Below are positions 56,893 to 64,000 of a stretch of 64,000 bases of DNA, in pieces. The notes under the pieces are model-generated. The model was not told the DNA's origin. It worked only from the letters and a program-made list of their open reading frames with translations, and ran no database searches. This stretch comes from an uncultured Nodularia sp. (lineage in GTDB: Bacteria; Cyanobacteriota; Cyanobacteriia; Cyanobacteriales; Nostocaceae): contig CAIWDD010000001.1 of the NCBI GenBank assembly GCA_903911355.1, positions 209,851-273,850 of the forward strand. Reading direction: 5' to 3'. Position numbers and translations under genes: made by a program. Each line of letters opens with the position of its first letter. Within the stretch, counting starts at the first letter, position 1.

Positions 56893-57168
56893 ATGGCTGT
56901 TACAGTTTTAGTTCCCACCGCCCTACAAAAATTTACTAATAACCAAGCTACCCTGACTTGCACTGGTAGTAATGTGTCCGAGCTGTTCGATTCTCTAGAG
57001 GAAAACTGTCCAGGGATAAAATCCCGGTTGTGCGATGAGAAAGGACAGGCGCGACGGTTTCTCAATTTCTATGTTAATAGTGAAGATATCCGGTTTTTAG
57101 ATGGGATAAATACACCCCTGAAAGATGGGGATGAGGTGAGTATTGTCCCAGCCGTGGCTGGTGGTTGA
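56893..57168 (+). CDS. MoaD/ThiS-family ubiquitin-like sulfur carrier
   Basis: 91 residues with a ubiquitin-like fold pattern and the di-glycine end VPAVAGG. Proteins with a C-terminal GG are adenylated and thiocarboxylated to carry sulfur for molybdopterin, thiamine, or amino-acid synthesis (CysO-like). It starts 88 bp after thrC on the same strand. That pairing suggests a link to sulfur or PLP-dependent amino-acid chemistry, not to Moco or thiamine genes, which are absent here. Confidence 0.88.
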   Translation: MAVTVLVPTALQKFTNNQATLTCTGSNVSELFDSLEENCPGIKSRLCDEKGQARRFLNFYVNSEDIRFLDGINTPLKDGDEVSIVPAVAGG

Positions 57169-57310
57169 TTAGGTAGTGATTAGTCATTGGGGGTGCATAG
57201 CAGGTTGAGTTCACAGCGATCGCCTGGCTGTCCTATGTCAAAATGAAGTTAACCGACCACGAAAAACCGAGCGATCGCTCCCCAAGCTAGACAAAGGATT
57301 GACCAGAGCA

Positions 57311-57772
57311 ATGGCAGAAGAAAAGAATCAAAATCAAGGGGGAGAAGTAGCCCCCAAAGCCGAAAAACCCGCAGCTGCGGCAAAAAAGGAAAAACCCCCA
57401 GCTGTGGAAGATAAGCCCTTTGTGGAGTTTATGGAGCAGCACTACTTACCAACCTTGCAAAAAGCGATCGCCGAGCAAGGTGTACAGGACTTACAGCTGT
57501 CCTTTGCCAAACAGAAACTTCCCATCGCGGGCTTTCAGTCAGCCGAAGAGTGTTGGCAAGTTATCGGTAGTTGGCAAAATGGCCAGCGTCAGTTTAATGT
57601 ATACTTCCCAGAGGAAAGCATCACTGGCAAAAAGGGATTTTCCTGTAACGAAGGTAAGAAACCCAGCACACTGGAGTCATTCCTAATTGATGAGCGCAAA
57701 ATTACATTAGACCTTTTAGTATTTGGTTTAGTGCAGCGTTTAAACGGTCAAAAGTGGCTAGGTAGAAATTAG
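57311..57772 (+). CDS. DUF2996 protein
   Basis: 153 residues from the ATG at 57311 (a TTG at 57299 is the longer start). An N-terminal Ala/Lys/Pro-rich stretch (about 1-40) is followed by the DUF2996 domain: [55 protein letters not shown] and the C-terminal [18 protein letters not shown]. The family is cyanobacterial and plastid-related and has been tied to photosynthetic complex biogenesis in plants. Its last four bases overlap the convergent TM2 gene. Confidence 0.88.
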   Translation: MAEEKNQNQGGEVAPKAEKPAAAAKKEKPPAVEDKPFVEFMEQHYLPTLQKAIAEQGVQDLQLSFAKQKLPIAGFQSAEECWQVIGSWQNGQRQFNVYFPEESITGKKGFSCNEGKKPSTLESFLIDERKITLDLLVFGLVQRLNGQKWLGRN

Positions 57773-58266
57773 TTAAGTTCGTCAAAGTAGTAGGTGACAA
57801 CTCCAGTAGTGGGGTTGTTACCTATTCTGACATAGCCTGATGTTAACATTTCCTTCAGGGTAGCTTCTACTTCTGCAAAGCCTGCACCTGTAGCACTTAC
57901 ACCTTGAGTAACGGTCAAAGTACCACCCTTAGCTTCAGCGGCGTGAAGCAGTGCAATCATTAATTCGTTACCAGTGGGGTGATAGACTTGAGAGGCGATC
58001 GCCTGTTGATTCATCGGTACACCCAGGGAAGATAAACCCGCTTTAGCTCTGAGATTCTGTTCATAGTCATTAATCATATTGGGGATGAGGAACAAATCTA
58101 CAAATTGCCCTACACCAAATACACCCCCAGTAAACAGCCACAACAGACCAGTTCCGATTTTACCGTTGTATAAACGATGCAATCCTCCTAAGCCAAAAAA
58201 CAAGGCTGCACTCAAGATATAAGAGACAAGAAGACGGTCATTATGCTGATTTTTTTCAGGATTCAT
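57769..58266 (-). CDS. TM2-domain membrane protein with C-terminal soluble domain
   Basis: 165 residues from the ATG at 58266. Two hydrophobic segments form a TM2 domain: [22 protein letters not shown] and [23 protein letters not shown], with the family's [10 protein letters not shown] between them. The C-terminal part (about 100-165) with [22 protein letters not shown] and [15 protein letters not shown] looks like a winged-helix-type fold. TM2 domains occur in many bacterial membrane proteins; function here is unknown. Convergent with DUF2996, overlapping by 4 bp. Confidence 0.82.
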   Translation of the reverse strand: MNPEKNQHNDRLLVSYILSAALFFGLGGLHRLYNGKIGTGLLWLFTGGVFGVGQFVDLFLIPNMINDYEQNLRAKAGLSSLGVPMNQQAIASQVYHPTGNELMIALLHAAEAKGGTLTVTQGVSATGAGFAEVEATLKEMLTSGYVRIGNNPTTGVVTYYFDELN

Positions 58267-58794
58267 CTTATTTTCCACCCTTGAGATTTGATGTTGATTT
58301 ACTTCCAGGTTAGTCGGGGTAATTTCAGGGTCTGATTCAATCCAATCATTGATATGGCAGGGGATAAATTAAATATAAATACTTAGAAGTAATGTAACAC
58401 AAATAACTAACATGGATTGAATTACAGAGATTTGTCTAATGATCATATCTGTGTGCTAACCTCACAAAACTCTAACAAACTCATTCACCAGGATAAAGAA
58501 TATTAATTGATTTGACCACCAATTGCTGATGATTAGTTCCCCCCATCAGCAAATATTGTTGCAACTCTTAACTTTTTATATACTAAATTTTAGGCTGCAT
58601 ATTGGTAGACTGAACTTTATACAAATAAACTATTCTGGTCTCCTGCGCCTTGCGAGAGCATGACCCCGATACCAATTGACTCAGACTGTGTAACAGATAT
58701 AATCGTCTGGACACCCAGATGTATTCTGACTTTCAGCAAAAAATTGGTATAGGCTTTGTAATCAAGATCCTAAAGACAAAAGAGCAATTAAAAC
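58267..58794. other. Promoter-containing spacer upstream of acsF
   Basis: About 530 bp between the divergent TM2 and acsF genes. AT-rich with no open frame, tRNA or hairpin of note. It holds the acsF promoter; no redox-regulator site could be named. Confidence 0.5.
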
Positions 58795-59871
58795 ATGGTA
58801 GATTCCCTCAAAAAACCAGGCTTTGAAGAAATCCGTCCAGGGGTAAAAGTCCCGGCTAAAGAAACCCTATTAACACCCCGTTTTTACACCACCGATTTTG
58901 ATGAGATGGCTAAGATGGACATCTCCGTCAATGAAGACGAGTTACAAGCCATCCTAGAAGAATTCCGTGCTGACTACAACCGCCATCACTTCGTTAGAGA
59001 TGGGGAGTTTGAGCAGTCCTGGGAGCATATTGACGGGGAAACTCGCCGATTATTCGTGGAATTCCTAGAACGTTCCTGTACAGCAGAATTTTCGGGATTT
59101 TTACTGTACAAAGAACTGGGTCGCCGTTTAAAGGGAAAAAGCCCCGTATTAGCTGAGTGCTTCAACCTCATGTCACGAGATGAAGCTCGTCATGCGGGCT
59201 TTTTAAACAAAGCCATGTCAGACTTCAATCTGTCCCTAGATTTGGGCTTTTTGACCAAGAGCCGCGCTTATACCTTTTTTAAGCCAAAATTCATATTCTA
59301 CGCTACTTATCTTTCGGAAAAAATTGGTTATTGGCGCTATATCACTATTTATCGTCATTTAGAAGCAAATCCTGAAGATAGAATCTACCCAATTTTCCGG
59401 TTCTTTGAAAACTGGTGTCAAGATGAAAACCGTCATGGGGATTTCTTCGACGCTATTATGAGATCCCAGCCGCAAATGTTGAACGACTGGAAAGCCAAGC
59501 TATGGAGCCGCTTTTTCTTGTTGTCAGTGTTTGCTACTATGTATCTGAATGACATTCAGCGTCAAGACTTTTATGCTTCTATTGGTCTGGATGCCAGAGA
59601 ATACGACATCTATGTGATTAAAAAGACCAATGAAAATGCTGGTAGAGTCTTCCCCCTGATGCTGGATGTAGATAACCCAGAATTTTATCAGCGTTTAGAT
59701 GTGTGTATCCAGAATAATGAAAAATTAACTGCGATCGCTAACTCTAAAACGCCTAAATTCTTACAATTCTTCCAAAAAATGCCCATTTATATCTCTCATG
59801 GGTGGCAGTTTTTGCGTTTGTACTTAATGAAACCCATTGATACTGTTTCTACCCATGGTGCAGTTCGTTAG
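58795..59871 (+). CDS. acsF: Magnesium-protoporphyrin IX monomethyl ester (oxidative) cyclase AcsF
   Basis: 358 residues. AcsF is the diiron, oxygen-dependent cyclase that forms the isocyclic ring of chlorophyll. The metal ligands are found in [25 protein letters not shown] and [12 protein letters not shown], the E-x2-H pairs of the family. The ATG at 58795 gives [20 protein letters not shown]. Its partner Ycf54 is not in the window; cyanobacteria usually carry two acsF-like genes, for aerobic and micro-oxic conditions, and this one's form is unresolved. Confidence 0.95.
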   Translation: MVDSLKKPGFEEIRPGVKVPAKETLLTPRFYTTDFDEMAKMDISVNEDELQAILEEFRADYNRHHFVRDGEFEQSWEHIDGETRRLFVEFLERSCTAEFSGFLLYKELGRRLKGKSPVLAECFNLMSRDEARHAGFLNKAMSDFNLSLDLGFLTKSRAYTFFKPKFIFYATYLSEKIGYWRYITIYRHLEANPEDRIYPIFRFFENWCQDENRHGDFFDAIMRSQPQMLNDWKAKLWSRFFLLSVFATMYLNDIQRQDFYASIGLDAREYDIYVIKKTNENAGRVFPLMLDVDNPEFYQRLDVCIQNNEKLTAIANSKTPKFLQFFQKMPIYISHGWQFLRLYLMKPIDTVSTHGAVR

Positions 59872-60000
59872 GTGAAATAATTCATTTTTGTTTGGGAAAT
59901 TTTGTGGTTTTGTGATCTACAGAACCACTTTTTTTATGAAAGACTGGGAGCAAATTTAGCTGAAAAACGTCATCACGGAGTGATACCAGGGAGGTATACC

Positions 60001-61404
60001 GTGATTGCTCAAGGTTTTAGTACTAAGCTCCCACTGCTGCTGACATTTTGCTTGTTGACTAGCTTTTTACCTGCCTCTGGCTCAGTTTTATGTCCAGCAA
60101 TAGCTGTAAAATCTGATCGTGTTAGTAGAGGTTATCCCAGAGATGGGAACAGTGGTATAGATGGCCGCCCCGGGCGCAATGGTCGTGACGCTGGGAATCA
60201 AACTATTTTTGTCGATAGTTCATCACTCAACCTTAACCTGTGGGGAGAAAATGGAGAAGATGGGGAGGACGGTGGTAATGGCCATCGACCTTATTGCGAT
60301 CGCGACAATAAAAATACTAGCCGTGATATTCACGCACCAAATGGCGGTAGAGGGGGGAACGGCGGTAGGGGCGGAAATGGTGGGAATGGTGGCTCACTGA
60401 CTGTTTATTACCCAGATATTGCACATTTGCGGCAAATTTTTGTTAATAGTACCCCTGGAGAAGGTGGAAGAGGTGGCCGGGGTGGTAGGGGTGCATTGGG
60501 TTGTAGATGTCATAGACACAGTTGGGAGATAGAAACCTGTACAGGAACCCGTGGTAAACCAGATTATAAATGCACCAAGAAGCGTTATCGGTGTTATGAT
60601 GGCAGCACCGGGAGTCATGGTATAAATGGTAGAAATGGAGATAGAGGCCGCCTAGGAACCTTGAGTATTATTAACAGCAAGGAACCCTTAGCAGTGGAGA
60701 ATTACCAGCTACAACTGCCAATAAAACAGCTAACCACTCAGCAGTATCAACTTACCAAAAATAAGTGGAACCTGCGCCGGGGTGCTGCTTCTCTCCTGGC
60801 TCCTGGTTCTGTCATAGCTGATGAATATCGGGAGTTTGAACAGCGTCTAGAAGTTGATTTTCGACTGATTTGGCAGGAGAAACAACCCATTTCTAGGTTT
60901 GATGGTGAAGCTGTCATGGTGAGTTTAACTGATAGCAAACAGGTAAAAATTACCTTCCCTGATGATTTATGGGTTCAAGGTAGCTATAAAACTGACCCTA
61001 ATCTCACCACATTTACTGTTAACCATGCTATACCCCAAGGGGATGTCACCAGGTTAGCAGTGGCAGAATTTGTTGATGCTGGGGAAAACCTCAAATTAAA
61101 AATAGTAGATTTAGCGGCTCAGTCGGAAGTAATTGCCACTGAATTTCAGGTAAAATTCCGGGTAGGAGATAGGTTTGCTAACTTCCCTAATTACACAACT
61201 GAATATGAGGGAAAGATTCCCAGTGAACTTGTCACCCGTGACCATAACCGTTTTATCTTGGCTTTGGGTAAGTTAAACATTCCCAAGGATGTCCTACACC
61301 CAGGAACACAGGTTGATATTGAGGTAGTGGCTACTCGTTCTTTGGGGGAACGTTCCACAAAGCAGACAATTACTTGGCAAGGTTTGATCCGTCAATCCCG
61401 ATAG
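60001..61404 (+). CDS. Secreted glycine-rich protein with collagen-like repeats, unknown function
   Basis: 467 residues from a GTG at 60001 with a strong GGGAGGT ribosome-binding site six bases upstream; the longer frame to 59902 is not supported. A signal peptide (about 10-30, LPLLLTFCLLTSFLPASGS) is followed by glycine-rich blocks such as DGNSGIDGRPGRNGRDAG, GENGEDGEDGGNG, GGRGGNGGRGGNGGNGG and GEGGRGGRGGRGALG, a cysteine-rich patch CRCHRHSWEIETC, and a non-repetitive, beta-rich C-terminal half (about 225-467) with an EQRLEVDFRLIW segment. No enzyme motif is seen. It may be a cell-surface protein; the family is unknown. Confidence 0.8.
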   Translation: MIAQGFSTKLPLLLTFCLLTSFLPASGSVLCPAIAVKSDRVSRGYPRDGNSGIDGRPGRNGRDAGNQTIFVDSSSLNLNLWGENGEDGEDGGNGHRPYCDRDNKNTSRDIHAPNGGRGGNGGRGGNGGNGGSLTVYYPDIAHLRQIFVNSTPGEGGRGGRGGRGALGCRCHRHSWEIETCTGTRGKPDYKCTKKRYRCYDGSTGSHGINGRNGDRGRLGTLSIINSKEPLAVENYQLQLPIKQLTTQQYQLTKNKWNLRRGAASLLAPGSVIADEYREFEQRLEVDFRLIWQEKQPISRFDGEAVMVSLTDSKQVKITFPDDLWVQGSYKTDPNLTTFTVNHAIPQGDVTRLAVAEFVDAGENLKLKIVDLAAQSEVIATEFQVKFRVGDRFANFPNYTTEYEGKIPSELVTRDHNRFILALGKLNIPKDVLHPGTQVDIEVVATRSLGERSTKQTITWQGLIRQSR

Positions 61405-61438
61405 TTATTTTTTATTTACTTTTTATTTGTTTATTTGT

Positions 61439-62008
61439 TTATTTGTTTAAATTACGTTTCATTTGTTCTAACTCGTCCTCAGTTTCCCAACGGCGAAACT
61501 TTTCTTCTAAATCGTCGAATCCTGTGGTATAATTCTTAGTAGAATTCCACCAAGCGTCGTTTTTTAAGTGCTGCTGGCTTTGATCGTGGACTGTTCGGGC
61601 TTCTGTGGCTTTAGATTGTACCTCCTGACGGCGGGCTTGAATTTTCCGCAGTAGTTCTTGAGATTGGGTGATGCGTTCTTTTAACCCCTGCATTTGTCCC
61701 CATCGCTGGTTACCTTCCCGTAATAGGGTTGCTTCCCTTGCCTGTGCTGCTGCGGCTAAATCCGGTCTACCTGCATTTTGAGCTTTTTGTACCCGGATGT
61801 GCCAACGCTGAATTTCTTGGGCAGTGGATAGGATTTGCTCTTGCGATCGCTTTTCTTGTAATTTTAAATCGGCAATTAGGTTTAAAGTATCTTCCTCTTG
61901 CTGTCGCAGCTGTTCTAACAGCGCTTCTAATTCCAGATGGGGATTATTACGCAAGAATTCTTCTAAACGCTCTTCTAGAAACCGACTCAAATCATCAAAT
62001 AAGCCCAC
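61439..62008 (-). CDS. TIGR04376-family coiled-coil protein
   Basis: 189 residues, largely helical and charged. MGLFDDLSRFLEERLEEFLRNNPHLELEALLEQLRQQEEDTLNLI at the N-terminus is the hallmark of the TIGR04376 family, which is related in form to PspA/IM30. No membrane segment is seen; the long coiled coil (about 45-150) could bind membranes. Function unknown. ATG at 62008. Convergent with the secreted glycine-rich gene across 34 bp. Confidence 0.85.
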   Translation of the reverse strand: MGLFDDLSRFLEERLEEFLRNNPHLELEALLEQLRQQEEDTLNLIADLKLQEKRSQEQILSTAQEIQRWHIRVQKAQNAGRPDLAAAAQAREATLLREGNQRWGQMQGLKERITQSQELLRKIQARRQEVQSKATEARTVHDQSQQHLKNDAWWNSTKNYTTGFDDLEEKFRRWETEDELEQMKRNLNK

Positions 62009-62042
62009 GGGTAAAACTCCAGAGGTTGTGAATGTATTTATT

Positions 62043-62468
62043 CTATTCTAGATTTGGATGGATGATAAAGCCGGTAATCATACGGACTACATTAGTAAAC
62101 TCTTGGGGGTTAGCTTGTAAATAAGCAGCATAACTTACAGGGTCATGCACTTCCACCATTTTCTTAGGTCTCTCCAACTTAATCACCTTGTTTTCTGGGG
62201 TGAGTTCACCGACTACAGAGAGTAAGGTTCTAGCCCTTTTTTCATCAGGTCCTTTGAGGACTTGTAACAGTAGTCTACCATCAACAATCTTGCTAGTAGA
62301 TACACCCTTGTTTTTGTAGTCCTTCAGGTGTTGACCATCAATACATAAAAAAGTATGCCCTCCAATGGTGACGTTATTGTCATGAACAACAAAAGCCCAA
62401 GGTTCTAAGGGTGTAAGGTCTGGGTTGATGGTTTCCTGGTCACTCTGATTAGTTGGCGTTGAATTCAT
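62043..62468 (-). CDS. Conserved-looking protein of unknown function
   Basis: 141 residues, soluble, no signal peptide: PLEPWAFVVHDNNVTIGGHTFLCIDGQHLKDY, then GRLLLQVLKGPDEKRARTLLSVVGELTPENKVIKLERPKK and YLQANPQEFTNVVRMITGFIIHPNLE. The family is not recognised. It starts 34 bp upstream of the TIGR04376 gene and probably shares its transcript. ATG at 62468. The start lies at the edge of a cluster of repeats. Confidence 0.6.
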   Translation of the reverse strand: MNSTPTNQSDQETINPDLTPLEPWAFVVHDNNVTIGGHTFLCIDGQHLKDYKNKGVSTSKIVDGRLLLQVLKGPDEKRARTLLSVVGELTPENKVIKLERPKKMVEVHDPVSYAAYLQANPQEFTNVVRMITGFIIHPNLE

Positions 62469-62500
62469 ATATGTTTTTTATGCTCTTGGCTAAATTATAC

Positions 62501-62867
62501 CCCACAGATCCCGGACTTCTAGCTAAATTATCCTAGACTATCTGTGATGATGTGAGAAGTGGGGGAGCTTAACCACCTCACAGATCGCCCCACAGATCCC
62601 GGACTTCTAGCTAAGTTAGCCTAGACTATCTGTGATGATGTGAGAAGTGGGGGAGCTTGATCACCTCACAGATCCCCGACTTCTAGCTCAAGATAATCAA
62701 ATACATGATCTTCTAGTCAGATTTATCTGACTTTAGCTATTAGACGGGGGTTTCTAACCCCCGGCTCCTCTGGGTGGCGATCGCCTTCACAGATCCCGGA
62801 CTTCTAGCTAAATTATCCTAGATTACCTCTCATGATGCGAGAAGTCGGGGAGCTTAACCACCCGACA
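62501..62867. repeat. Cluster of four related intergenic repeats (CACAGATCCCGGACTTCTAG units)
   Basis: CACAGATC begins units at 62503, 62591, 62667 and 62788. Units 1 and 2 are nearly identical 88-bp copies; unit 3 is short and unit 4 diverged. Each carries GGACTTCT ... AGAAGTCGGGG-type halves that pair, so every unit can fold into a stem. The last unit's tail (AGCTTAACCACCCGACAT) contains the stop codon of the ISP-type gene. The CCCGACTTCT/AGAAGTCGGG theme is a common dispersed repeat in Nostocales. Confidence 0.85.
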
Positions 62868-64000
62868 TCTGATTAACAATATTCATGGTTTCCACACTCA
62901 CCCTACACACCCGCATCAATAAATCTATGACCTGTTCTTTGTAGTCTGCAAACCGGTAAGTATTAAACTTTTCCGCAATAGTCGGGTCTTTGGGTTTCTT
63001 CTCCTTATATTGATCTAAAATCCATTCTAAGGCGCAACGATTGCCTAGCATATATTCCCATGCTATACTAGGTATACCTTGTAATGTGGTCACATCATCT
63101 AAGATAATACTTCCCTTGGTTTTATCAGCCTTTAACTTCACCTTGGGTGTGGTTTGGTTACCCTTTAAAGGAATATCAACCCGATTGAGTTTGTAGGGTG
63201 TGACGGTTTCATAATTAATATGTAAATCCATGAGTTGTTTACCCCAGTCCACCCATTGGGGAAATTTATCATATAAAGGTAAGCGCGGGAAGTCTCGTTT
63301 TAGGTTGATTTCGTATTTTTGGCGGTACTCTGGGTTATGTAGCACCCCATAGGTGTAGTGGAAGATATCTATTTTAGTAATTGTTGTGTCTTGGTAATGG
63401 GTGTGAATTTGTTCTAGTCCCCAGTCGGTAATGTTATCTATGCGGTTTCCTTCATCGTCGTAGCGGTATAGGGGGATACATTGAGTTTTTTCAATTGTAT
63501 CTAATCCAATTATTAAATTAGAACTAAGACAGTGAAAATATTTACTTGAACCAATACCTGAAAAAGCAATATATTTATTTTCTAAGCTCTCAGGCTCATG
63601 AATTGCAAACCATTGATATGTTCTACCATTAAAATGCCTATCGAAATATAAATTCTGTTGATAAAATGGTCTATATAAACTTTTTATTATCGTATCTTTG
63701 TGAAATACTTTGTGTATTTTTCGTTTAAAGTAACTTCTCAAATCATCGTCCCATTTGATCTCTTGAGACAGTTCTGTTTCTGGGGATTTTTGAAGTTGAC
63801 CTTGATAAATTTTTACAAACCATCTCATCTTAGCCATTAAATTTTTCACAGATAAATCATAAACCCACTCATCTCGTTGAGTTGCTACACCCCTAGAAAA
63901 CAACTTAAATACAGCTTCTTGTCCTTTACCTGCTTTCACACCCTTATCAACCACAGGTAAAAGACTATCAAAATCATTATCAGTTTGATTTATCCAGTTA
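62854..64000 (-). CDS. Type ISP-like restriction-modification/DNA helicase-methylase protein, C-terminal part
   Basis: The open frame runs off the right edge, so the N-terminal portion (helicase and/or methyltransferase domains) is outside the window; about 381 C-terminal residues are visible. Motifs such as WINQTDNDFDSLLPV, EWVYDLSVKNLMAKM, KSLYRPFYQQNLYFDRHFNGRTYQ, LIIGLDTIEKTQCIPLYRYDDEG, IHTHYQDTTITKIDIFHYTYGVLHNPEYRQKY and GIPSIAWEYMLGNRCALEWILDQYKEK match the C-terminal specificity region of type ISP and related single-chain enzymes. It probably recognises DNA for defence against foreign DNA. The stop codon lies inside the last unit of the adjacent repeat cluster. Confidence 0.85.
   Translation of the reverse strand, partial: NWINQTDNDFDSLLPVVDKGVKAGKGQEAVFKLFSRGVATQRDEWVYDLSVKNLMAKMRWFVKIYQGQLQKSPETELSQEIKWDDDLRSYFKRKIHKVFHKDTIIKSLYRPFYQQNLYFDRHFNGRTYQWFAIHEPESLENKYIAFSGIGSSKYFHCLSSNLIIGLDTIEKTQCIPLYRYDDEGNRIDNITDWGLEQIHTHYQDTTITKIDIFHYTYGVLHNPEYRQKYEINLKRDFPRLPLYDKFPQWVDWGKQLMDLHINYETVTPYKLNRVDIPLKGNQTTPKVKLKADKTKGSIILDDVTTLQGIPSIAWEYMLGNRCALEWILDQYKEKKPKDPTIAEKFNTYRFADYKEQVIDLLMRVCRVSVETMNIVNQMSGG

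Noticed and set aside
61729..62031. 100-codon plus-strand frame opposite the TIGR04376 gene
   Set aside because: Antisense shadow of a clearly coding minus-strand gene.
62501..62867. Possible CRISPR array
   Set aside because: Units are 88 bp with irregular spacing, are palindromic throughout and have no short constant repeats separated by unique spacers; no cas genes.

Overview
The window looks like the chromosome of a filamentous, probably heterocyst-forming cyanobacterium of the Nostocales. The octamer GCGATCGC (HIP1) recurs throughout. Photosynthesis and tetrapyrrole genes are present (psb30, a psbP-like gene, pcyA, acsF), as are cyanobacterium-specific genes (pipX/pipY, sepF, an ictB-like gene, DUF2996) and a complete devBCA-type exporter cassette. 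Several intergenic stretches carry the short inverted and heptameric repeats usual in Nostoc/Anabaena relatives. The species cannot be named from the sequence. No rRNA, tRNA, CRISPR array, transposase or integrase was seen.

1-25.1 kb is dense housekeeping: a rhomboid protease fragment, an IctB-type membrane protein, smpB, a NarL-type response regulator, a low-molecular-weight phosphatase, ebfC/ybaB, murB and murC, nadD, gap2, thiL, a TLP40-like cyclophilin, efp-accB, a GerMN protein, proS, a Ski2-like helicase, the proC-sepF-pipY-pipX cluster, an EcfT/CbiQ-like protein and der.

25.3-41.7 kb is more accessory: a b-type cytochrome-like protein, a two-gene operon for a repeat-bearing exported protein and a predicted outer-membrane barrel, and a 7.3-kb minus-strand block. 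That block encodes a dynamin-like GTPase, a 1128-residue HSP70/actin-fold ATPase and a protein of unknown family. Its make-up recalls the SrfA/SrfB/SrfC operons of proteobacteria, and it is the strongest candidate here for a poorly described system. Divergent from it run a 70-residue protein, a TPR protein, an SbcD-like nuclease and recJ. The very short psb30 gene follows.

41.7-50.9 kb holds two half-size GDT1-type transporters, a HAD phosphatase, and a devB-devC-devA cassette bracketed by two inverted copies of a roughly 100-bp repeat, one enlarged by GGGAAYR heptamers. pcyA, maf and a psbP-like gene follow. 51-64 kb has a J-domain protein, a 2-oxo acid decarboxylase, two DUF2267 genes, thrC with a MoaD/ThiS-like carrier, DUF2996, a TM2 protein, acsF, a secreted glycine-rich protein, a TIGR04376 protein, a 141-residue unknown, an intergenic repeat cluster and the C-terminal part of a type ISP-like restriction-modification enzyme that runs off the right edge.

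Start codons were moved inward wherever the longest open frame began at a GTG or TTG with no support and a better ATG/GTG lay downstream. Family names rest on recognised motifs and remembered family features; no database search was run.
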